Assembly (NCBI GenBank): GCA_003640385.1
Contig: RCAB01000387.1
Coordinates: 1 to 61,709 of the forward strand
DNA length: 61,709 bases
Origin: Setaria digitata
Taxonomy: Eukaryota; Nematoda; Chromadorea; Rhabditida; Setariidae
Direction: 5' to 3'
Below, one piece after another: positions 52,519 through 61,709 of the stretch. The translations under genes and the position numbers were made by a program. A model generated the notes under the pieces. That model did not search any database and had not been told where the DNA came from. It was given only the letters and a program-made list of their open reading frames with translations. Numbering within the stretch: the stretch's first letter is position 1; every line of letters begins with the position of its first letter.

Positions 52519-52872
52519 TTAGTCGGAAATGTAAGATCTGTTTTCATCTCCCCAATATTTCCCATCCATCAAGTTCTGTAAGCTTTCATAGTCCAATTCG
52601 GACATCGACTGTGGAAAACTTTTTCGTTCATCAGCAGCAAGAGTATGTTTTTATTTCTATTCTTTGCATTTCTAAAATTGAATTCCATTTGAATCATGCA
52701 TAGAAGCTAGGTGGTGGGCAGCTTAGAGATGATTAGAAATAGCTTTACTATTTACCTGAGAAGCATGTTTTTTACTGCATTCAATGCAAAAAAAGATTAT
52801 ATATTCACCGGGACTTAATGGACCAAAGAATAATTCAATTCGAGCTCCAACCTGGAGTCCAGTAAACTTCAT
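52519..52872 (-). CDS. Unrecognised small two-exon protein (68 residues)
   Basis: Exons: 52872-52756 and 52608-52519 (stop TAA). The intron has a consensus donor (CAG/GTAAAT) and acceptor (TTTTCCACAG), and both junctions are phase 0. The product starts MKFTGLQVGARIELFFGPLS, contains one CIEC pair and a KKH segment, and ends with an acidic aromatic tail (ELDYESLQNLMDGKYWGDEN). It has no signal peptide or membrane helix. A TTTCACAG acceptor 50 bases before the ATG (52924-52923) could receive a spliced leader; an in-frame TGA sits just ahead of this ATG. The gene lies 1.2 kb downstream of mif-1 on the same strand. I do not recognise the family. It could also be the 3' part of a longer gene. A chance ORF pair is possible but less likely given the matching splice phases. 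Confidence 0.45.
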
Positions 52873-54078
52873 ACATCATAACTCAACACTTAACTACATA
52901 TTTAAATTGCTTGATATAGCTGCTGTGAAATTTTCTCATCTAGTATAGTCTTAAAAGAATTTAGCAAGAACTCACTCCCTTGCGAACTATAATCACACTT
53001 AGGAAGCAATAATACTTTAAATACTTGTTATGATGTAGTAATGAAAAGAATATAGTTTACTATATCGTCATTGTAAACTTTATTATTGTTATTATTAATT
53101 ATGGATTACAGTTGCGAATCACAATCATTGCCTGATGCACTATTATACTGCTATTATTTATTTAATGCAAGTATTATTATCACTATCATTATCATTATTA
53201 CCATAACCATTATTGCCGTCGCTATTATTTTCCTTACCATTATTATCATATTAATATCAGGCTTAGAAAATTTTACTTCTGTATACTCCTAGTTAAAAAC
53301 CTTTATTTTAAAATCCCAAAAAATTACTGGAGTGGAAGGGTCATTTTCCAGGTAAAAAAAAATTCCAAATGGACAACTTCCTCTATTTTTCATCAGGATT
53401 TGTTCGCAGCAACAGCAAAAATTCAAGTGCCATTTGTGAAGCTCTATTTAACTTAAACCCATAACTAATCCTCGAAAATGTGGTAAAAATTCAACTTCAC
53501 TTAGGTGTTTTCCTGAACAAGCTCATCGATGCTATCCGATTAAACGGATAGGCAAATAGAAGTAAGACATAAACATTAAGCAGAGGACGAAAAGGCTACT
53601 TATGGATACACCTTCTCTCCTAATTTTTGCTCAATTTATGGAATGGTCACTGTTTTTTTCATCACACTACACTTCACGACCCATTCTGCTTTCAACTCGT
53701 CACACGACTTGATACTATTATCAGCTGTAACTAACTGTTCACACATACTAGAGATTATATCCTAGAATACTTACGTCATGTCGACTTCCAAAAACTAATC
53801 AAAGGAAGATGTTCTAGAGAGGTCTTCCAACTAAATGTTTGAAGGTATTTGAAGCGAATCAACAGATCAAGCAGTTTTACTTCTAAACAGTAGTACAGTA
53901 GTTACTTGTCTAAAAGAAACAACAAATTAAAGACGTACAAAAAACAAGTTAGCAAATCCTGCAGAGAAAATTAACGGAATTGGATGCAGCAATTGAAATA
54001 ACTTTCAAAAATAAATAAATGAAATCTTCCTTTCGAAGTTTACAGCTATGAAATAACATTCCCTCTTATCAAATTCAT
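52873..54078. other. Intergenic between the small gene and mif-1
   Basis: AT-rich. An ATT/ATC trinucleotide-rich stretch occupies about 53075-53250. No conserved ORF on either strand. Confidence 0.6.
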
Positions 54079-54807
54079 TTATCCGAAAGTACGTCCATTA
54101 AATGCCATTGAAGACGCATCGACATCCACAAATTCAATGTAGCAACTGAAACAATTTTAAACCTAATGTGAAAAGTATAACTTTATAAACCGGATACTCC
54201 AGGTACCATAATTAAAGGAGCTTAAAAGCATGATAAAAACACGAATTTGTGTGGAAAAAGTTTGTTTGAAAAAAAAAATGAAGTGATGAAGTTAAGGAAT
54301 CATGTGTAGGGCGAAAAAGACTATACCGATTTTTCGGGATTTTTAATTCTTCATTGAGGAGTTTGTACAGTTTATCAGCGTGCGAATTATTAACACTACC
54401 ACCAACGCAACCGATCGATTTCAAAACACAAACGGCACATGGATCTGTAGTTCCACTGAATGTCATTGCCTGTCCGCTATTCACATGTATTGATACATAC
54501 TAAAGAGCAGTAAAACTTTATGAGGAGAAACATTAAAGCATTTGTATATAGCCATTTCTTTTAAGATTTGTCCTCTTTTTAAAAACCAATGTAGAAATTT
54601 AGGAAATGGTATTCGTGTTTCCTTTTTTCTCTTAGTCCATTTTGCTGGGGAAAAATAAGCGAACTAGCTGAGAGAAACTATAAAATGAACTTTCCTAACC
54701 ATTTCTGGTTTCCCAAGTGCACTTGCAACGGTGCTAGAGGCTTTTTTCAGGAAAGCATCCGAAATGCGATCTTTTGGTATGTTTGTATCAATCGTAAAAT
54801 ACGGCAT
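54079..54807 (-). CDS. mif-1: Macrophage migration inhibitory factor homologue
   Basis: Trimeric MIF/tautomerase-superfamily protein. Filarial MIFs are known to be released and to act on host macrophages. Exons: 54807-54700, 54499-54327, 54145-54079 (stop TAA). Phases close to 115 residues, the standard MIF length. Seen: Met followed by the catalytic Pro2 ([11 protein letters not shown]), [12 protein letters not shown], the CXXC pair as CAVC with [22 protein letters not shown], and the C-terminal [20 protein letters not shown]. There is no signal peptide, as is usual for MIF. The second intron splits an Arg codon just before CYIEF. A GGTTTAG acceptor 13 bases upstream of the ATG (54821-54820) may be a trans-splice site. 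The sequence resembles the MIF-1 class more than MIF-2, whose N-terminus and CXXC region differ. Confidence 0.96.
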
Positions 54808-55629
54808 TTTTTCTCGAAACTAAACCATTTCCACTTATTTAAAACATAACAGTAAACAAGTAAATAAACAAACAAATAAATAAACGAAAATAACAAAACA
54901 GCATAATGCCACTAATGAATTGAAAACTATAAATGTTCCATCCAGTTTGCGAAGTACTAATTTAAAAAATCCCAACTTCAGACGAGAGTGCTTCAGCAAA
55001 TAGGAAAAGAAAGCAAACATAGACAGACATAAGTGCACCTGACATATATAGTGCAGACAATAAATGTACTTGGGGAGAAAAAAAGAAAGAACTGTCAGAG
55101 ACGCTTCCTCTTAACTGTTTCTAGTTGGAGAGGGAAAGACAAAGAGAGCTATGAAAGGAACAGAATGTTCTCGAATTCAGTGGAAAGAGAACAAAACACG
55201 AGACAAATCAATCAATGATTCTAGACTGCTCTTATCATTCCCTTCTGCTTGATCTTAGCTACTCCCGATATATTCTCGTACATCCCTTGTATCGAGACAT
55301 TAGCGAGAGTAGTAGATAGGGAGACTGCTGCTGATACGAATAGACTTCGAGATTTCTCCCAAGTTCTGTAGAATTTTGAGATTTAAAAGTTTTCTACAGT
55401 ACACCTACAGATCCTAAAATGTGGAATTAATTAACATAGCATGCATTCTGATTATTACACTCCTGCCTACTAAATATCATTATTGCTACGTTAGGTGGTA
55501 TGATTTTCGACCACATTATCTGCCTTCCAAATCTACAGAGTAGACTAAATTTCATTAACAAGTATTCAGTTTGCTTGAAGAACTCTTCATATATGACGTG
55601 TAGTTTTCAGAACTACTAACACTACCGAA

Positions 55630-55641
55630 TGACGTGCGTCA
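55630..55641. promoter_or_regulatory. Paired CRE-like half sites
   Basis: TGACGTGCGTCA contains TGACG and its inverse CGTCA separated by two bases, a bZIP-type site. It lies about 820 bases upstream of the mif-1 start codon. A functional link is speculative. Confidence 0.3.
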
Positions 55642-57483
55642 CCTACACGTAAAACGCTCCGCTCCACACGCTCTCACAAAACCAGCAAAACGCAGAGCAA
55701 ACGAATGCAAAGTCGCAAAGCTATACAACATGCAAGTAGTGGGATTTTACGCGGTTGGAAGTGAAGCCGAGTTAAAAGATTTAGGAGCATTGTGCAAACT
55801 CTCGTCTCTGATCACGGGGAAGAGATGGTCAATGCTTTTCAAATGATCATTTTAACATCGAGAAAGCACGATATTAATTTAGGGAATTACAAAAACAACA
55901 AATTTTCGTACCTAACAAGCGCTAATTAATCAAACAATGACAAAACATAGCGGGAAATAATTTACTAAAATATTTGCGGACAAGATTTTTCATTTTTTTT
56001 TTTCTTTTCATTTCTCATATTTCACAGCAGCTACGAGTGATATCTATTTATAGTATCCAACAATTAGAATCTATTTGTTCTACAGTAAACGAGTCACTAA
56101 TAAAAAGTTATATTTACTTGTTCATTTTCCAGAATAACATGATGCTTTTTTTTTTTCGTGTTGTTTGCTCATTTATTGATATAAGTTCAATTTTTCTTTT
56201 TTTTTTTTTTTCTTTTTTTCGAGTACAGTTCTTATTGACTGAAAAATGTCACATGATTATTTGGAATAAGAAATATGACAGAAAAAAAAGTTAACATGAA
56301 ACAAAAGCGAGGAATATGGGAAACATCGAAAGAAACCGAAATTGGCTGCAGATAAGATGGGAAATAAATGTTGATATAGTCATTCCATTCCAAATTACAG
56401 AACTGAATTAAAACATTTTTCGAACTTTTTTTTGTTTCGAAAATTAAAACTTCTCTTCAAAAAAAAGAAGAAAAAAAGTGAAAAGGAAATGAAAGTGTTA
56501 AAGAAAATTTCATAAAGAAATTGTTTTCGTTCATTTCATATCTATATGATTGTTGTTTAATTCTCAAAAATATTCATTTTCTTTTTAATTTTTAATATTC
56601 CAACTTTTTTCTCCCAAAAAAAAAAAGAAAATTGTTTTTAATCTTTTTTTTCTTTTTGTCTTGGTGAGCTTCTTTTTTTTTACTTGAAAATGTAATTACT
56701 TTTTTTTTTTGTCATAGTTTTTCATCTTCTTGTAATGTTTATGAGAATGCTAAAAATTATTACTTTTAAGAATTGTACGTACAATCAGACGAAAATTTGT
56801 TTGTTACCCTCTATACTACTGATTATTTACCATTTGATAAAAAAAAGAAAAGAATGATAAGACTTTTGAGCTCGTGTTTCAAATTAATTTCAATATTCTA
56901 TCATGAAGATATGCATAAAAAAATGGTATGTAAAAGATAATTAATTACTCATTCTAGGCTTCTAGCAAAAATAAAAGTTTCCCTAGTTTAATGGAAGAAA
57001 CATTTACCCGCAATGGCAGGTAGGTAAAACAAACCATTTGATATGAAATTTCTGTTGGAATTGGAGAGTGTATACGTTCTAGGATGATTTTTTTTTTTCC
57101 CGGTTACTAATTTTTTATTTCCATTTAAAACAATTTAGTTATTAAATACATGTAAAATTTTTTTTTCAATTTTTTTAAACAAATAATTTGCCAAAAATTA
57201 ACTGCCTTTGAAAATTTCTAACATTTGAATACAGGAAAATTAAATAATGAAAGAGAAGCGAAGAGGAAGGAATGAAAATTTTCAAGAAATAAAAAATTAA
57301 ATGATATGATAATATTTTAGATAATTGAAAATGATAAAACTTGTCAAGTTAGTCATTCGATGATAAATAATAATGCAATTCTTTTAAAATATTCGATTAT
57401 ATAGACAGATGTATATACATATATATATAATATATATAATTAATATATATTATATATATATTAATATTATATATATATATTAC

Positions 57484-57533
57484 ATATATATAATATATCA
57501 TATTAATTTTTTAATATGATATATTATATATAT
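57484..57533. repeat. TA-rich hairpin (23-bp stem, TTTT loop)
   Basis: Arms at 57484-57506 and 57511-57533 pair perfectly around a four-base T loop. The inner arm ends ATATCATATTAA. It sits at the end of a 130-base AT-only tract. Confidence 0.85.
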
Positions 57534-59871
57534 ATTTATATTTCGCTTCTTTCATTTAAATCAAAATTTTTAAAATTCCTAAATGACTATCAATAAGGCC
57601 TACAATTATTACAGCTGATTGCACTTCCTCATTTCTCTTTCTGCTACCTTCTACACCTGTTTCAACACCTTTTGCTCATATTATTGTTAATTTTCTGGAG
57701 TTTATTAATGGCAGAATGCTCCTGGAAGATTGTATTAGTGGCATTACTTGCCCCGTGGCTTATTTGATCATGAAACTGTGAATGCAGTGCAAATAAGAAT
57801 ATTATTAGAGATGCTTTTATTTAACAGAATTGATTGTAAATTGTATACTTCGGCAGTTATACAATTACAAAAATTTTAAATACATTAAAAATTTACTTTG
57901 CAAAAAAAAAAAAGAGAAAAGGGATAGAAAAGTTTTACCGTAAAAATTGAAGTTTATTTTTGCAGCGGTTTTTAAAAAGATTGCTTTGAAATTAACTAAA
58001 TCATTTCACTTTGTCAGAACAAATTAAGTTTTTATTAATTAAAAAAAAAAGAAGCAGTGCGAAGCAATAGTATATTGCAATAATTATTCTCTTCTTTCTA
58101 TAACGACAGGAGTTGTTATGTTCTGAAATTTTTGGTTCGTCATTTTCAAAAACAAAAAATATTTTTAATTTTTGAAATTTTTTTCCCGGGAAGTTTTTAA
58201 TATGAAAATAAATTAATTGCTCACAAATAAATTTGTCCTTTAATTCCATTCATTTCTATTTTTCATTTCTGCTTAAAAAAGACAATGCATTTTAAAGCTT
58301 TTCGAATATCAATTTCCAATGAAAATTCATCAGAAACGATCTGAAAAACGGATAAATCTCAGAAAAACAAAACCAAGAAATACCGGAATTTGAAATTTTA
58401 GTGTTTAATTTTGACGTAGAGAAATTCTTGATTTTGGACGAAGGCCCTAAGCCATATATATTTCAATTAATATTCCGCGAAAATCAATGATTGATGAAAA
58501 TTTTAAATTGTGAAATTTTGTAAAACATTATTTGTTTTTTTTCATTTTTTTTAATTTAAAATTTGAGAATTTTTAAACTAGGAAATTTCTAACTGTACAA
58601 ATGAGACATTTCGCTTGATGTTATTTAAGAAATTTGCTCTTCTATTCATTTGTCATCCTATCCATTCCCATTAAAATTTTTAAACAAAAAAAAAAGGAAC
58701 TCAAGCGATAATTTCATTAATAATTTTTCCAACTGCTGCAATAATCAATTATTTGAAATCTTTCGCGTTGGTAAAAAAATTTTTGAAATTAAAACAATGA
58801 AAAATGTGACAAAGAAAGATTTCAATATGCAGACAGCTGAGGAAGAAATTAGTTAATCATAAAAATTTCATGCAGGGAATTTAATTTCGTCACTATTAAA
58901 ATTATCAAGTGATTCATTATTATCATTGCTTGCTACTATTACTTATTATTTATTATTATTATTACTTATTAATTGCTATATTATTTTGGTGCTATTATTA
59001 AAAATTATGAAAAACACGACTTCTTTCGATGTTTCAGGTCACTGTTTCACAAAGTACCATTTTATATTAACATACAGTACAGAAGACTTAATGTTTATCT
59101 TTTCTTATTGATGTAGAACTGGAATTTAGATTTAAATATAATTGAGGGATTTTTTTTTTTTTTTTTGAAAAGTTGTTAACCTTAAATGTAAATTCCACTG
59201 TTCAAGTAATTTTGAGAGAGGAAAAATACTAAAAATGTCAATATTGGGAAGCAGATTACGAATTGATAAGAAGAGAATTAGTTACTGATAAATTAGAACT
59301 CGAAAAAATATATAGATGTCAAAAAGGCCTTACAATGATTAACTATGTATTCGCTAAATCTTTCTGACTAAATCAGTGTTACAGCTACAGCGATGAATAT
59401 TATAACTATAATTATGATTATTTCTTGAAAATCATTCTTTCAGAGACTTTTTTTTAAAAATACTAATTGATAGTGTGCATGTGACAGAAATAGTATCTAA
59501 ATGATAAAAGTTAAAGAGCTTTGTGATACGGCTGAAAGAAAAGATAAGACAGATAGCACTGAAAATAGGAAAAATTGAATTTTAAAATTTTCTAAACAAG
59601 CTTTTCTCCATAACAAAATAAACTCATAATTGTCATCAATTAATTGCCTTCGAAATTAATTGCAGTTTAGAATGTCATGTGTGGTATATTCTTCAAATTC
59701 CAACTAAACCTCATAATTTTCATATTTTAAAAGTCCGAGATTTATTTTGAGAGAGGAAAATTTTTTATTTTTCATATTTGATGCTACTTATCACATTTAT
59801 TAATAGGCTAATTGTTAATATGCAAATTTAACTCTATGAATAAAATTTCATATTAATTTTAAAAAAAAAAA

Positions 59872-59872
59872 N
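59872..59872. other. Ambiguous base (N)
   Basis: Single N within an A homopolymer, marking unresolved sequence. Confidence 1.
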
Positions 59873-61709
59873 AATTGAGATAATTTTTTCCTCAAAAAAT
59901 TTCCATGAAACAGCTACAAGCCTTGAAAAAAAAGTGCTTTCTAGCAGAAAAAAAAAAAAAAATTTCCTTTGAACAAGTTAAATCTAAACGAATTAAGATA
60001 TTTAGATAATAACAGTATATTAACAATAATAATAGTAATTATGATTACTGGATATTATAGAGTAATCGAGAATAATTATGCCTTTTTATAAATCAATTAT
60101 AGCAATAATTTGATCATTTCTACAAACATTTTTCGCTATACATTTTTCTTTTCAAATCCAGTTTTAGTTCTCTTCTTTTTTTTTTTCTTTTTTTTTTTTT
60201 TTAAATTTCTGATGACTTTTATCGATTAGTGCCATTAAAATTTATATCATCAGAAGTTCCGATTAATATTGCGACCAGTTTTTTTTTTTACCCCTTCTCA
60301 ATCCATTTCAATATGGTTTTTTTTTTTTTTTTTTACTATTACACCAAATATTAAATTAAATTATTCATTGTCGCTTTAAATATCCCACAAATGGAAACCG
60401 TATAGTCGATTCATCATTGCAATCAAATTATTTTCAAATTTTCCTGCAACCTGAAGCAGGAATGAATAATTGAATTTATCAGTCTATCATTAACTTATCA
60501 TTTCCTCGCCTTTCTCTTCAAGGAACCATTGATCAGTGGAAGGTATAAATAAAATAAATTGTTCATTTATTTACGTGTTGTGTAATTCTTTTTTTTTTTT
60601 TTTCTAATAAAAAAATTTAGCAAATAAAAAGTATTTAGATTGAAATGCAACATAGTGCAACTTTTTGGAAATACGAATTTGCAATTAATCAATAATCTTA
60701 TTGCTAATTACAATGTTTCTAGAGCTTTTATTAATTATTAATCCGATGAGAGAGAATATTTAATTTTATTCCTATTTTTTTGCACATCAATTAAAACAGA
60801 AATAATTACAATGTTATCAAATTCGAAAAAAGTTCTATATTTTTCATTTCTTTTTCTTTTTTTGATCTAATTTTAGTCAGAATTAGTAAGATATAATTGC
60901 ACTAAGACTGTTTCCACTGGCGAAAGCACACACATTCAGTTACAGAAATAATCACAGATAATTAAATACGACACGCTATACGATATGTTATAGTAAGCTT
61001 TTTTATACAGTATCTAGTAGCAAATCTTCTACAATATACCTATAATTAGTAGACGGTATGTTGAATCTTTCCTGAGAAATTGTGCATCAAATTGCAAGCT
61101 ATGTTTCGGATATAAATATTAATTAATAAATATTTATAAAAAATTTCCTACTATCGGTTTTAAAGAAAAATGAAACGTAATAGCCACCATCAAAAGAGTG
61201 GTTAAGTGATTAGAGAAGAGGAGGTAATGAAGAAATTAGAAAAGGACTAATTAATGAAAGAAGTAATTTCGTTTTGCACCATTCACTGAACAATGGAGCA
61301 ATTATTTCAAATTAGATAACTAATTAAATGCTATTCGAAGTTTCTAATTGTTTTTCCTGTTTTTCCTACTGCTTGCTTCTAATTTTTTCTATAAATTTTC
61401 AATTTTGCAAATATTTGACAAATTGAATTTATTTTTTGAAATTTTACATTGCATCAAATAGTAGTCTCTACATTGAAAATAGTATTTAATCCAAGTAATA
61501 ATGACAAATGTATTAAGAGCGTAAATTTTACTACTTAAAAACTTGCCATGATATTAAACTAAACGGTATATCTTTGAACGCTCATATTTTTTGCTTCTTT
61601 TTTTTGATTAGTTTAACTGATGGTAATGAATGCTTGGTAAGAGTGATTTTTCTAGCTTTTCATGTTACTACACTTCAAGTTTATGTTTGCAAAATATGCA
61701 AAAAAAAAA

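Larger units (their letters stand above)
54808..61709. other. Gene-poor AT-rich region
   Basis: Almost 7 kb with long A/T homopolymers, TA-rich inverted repeats and only short, low-complexity ORFs. The least AT-rich part is about 55620-55850, next to a CRE-like motif. The mif-1 promoter should lie at the left edge. I see no RNA gene or conserved protein. Confidence 0.65.

Noticed and set aside
53075..53292. 68-codon isoleucine-rich ORF
   Set aside because: It reads through an ATT/ATC trinucleotide repeat and has no other support.
55634..55846. 70-codon plus-strand ORF in a less AT-rich patch
   Set aside because: No family motif, no convincing splice or trans-splice context, and the frame is not extended by neighbouring exons. 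Left as unexplained composition.

Overview
The window is AT-rich nuclear DNA from a nematode, most likely a filarial parasite (Onchocercidae). Three things point there: many short introns ending in TTTCAG-like acceptors, likely spliced-leader acceptors just upstream of several start codons, and a 115-residue MIF cytokine homologue carrying the filarial CAVC motif. No bacterial genes, CRISPR arrays or intact transposons were seen. Exon models were built by hand from reading frames, splice consensus and phase matching.

Layout: (1) 542-6205, plus: a GxGD intramembrane aspartyl protease of the SPPL2 type, with its 5' end missing. (2) 6206-11801: intergenic, with a TA microsatellite and a degenerate minisatellite. 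(3) 11802-14156, plus: psf-2 (GINS2), complete in five exons. (4) 26096-14534, minus: about 22 exons for an armadillo-repeat plus BTB protein resembling ARMC5, tail-to-tail with psf-2. Its largest intron holds a complete opposite-strand gene for a DAP1-family protein (22742-23199). (5) 26097-28453: head-to-head intergenic region with a CA-rich simple-sequence block. (6) 28454-48868, plus: polybromo (pbrm-1), about 39 coding exons and 1975 residues, with six bromodomains, two BAH domains, an HMG box and two C2H2 fingers. (7) 52872-52519, minus: a small two-exon gene (68 residues) that I do not recognise. (8) 54807-54079, minus: mif-1. (9) 54808-61709: gene-poor AT-rich DNA with one ambiguous base.

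The genes do unrelated housekeeping or signalling jobs: intramembrane proteolysis, replication-fork assembly (GINS), a probable CUL3 substrate adaptor, PBAF-type chromatin remodelling, and a secreted or cytosolic MIF. I see no operon. The most unusual items are the nested DAP1 gene, the unrecognised small gene, two perfect palindromes (35082-35129 and 51796-51861), an exact tandem duplication in an intron (16520-16629), and a GC-richer CAG/CTG-bearing island inside a polybromo intron.
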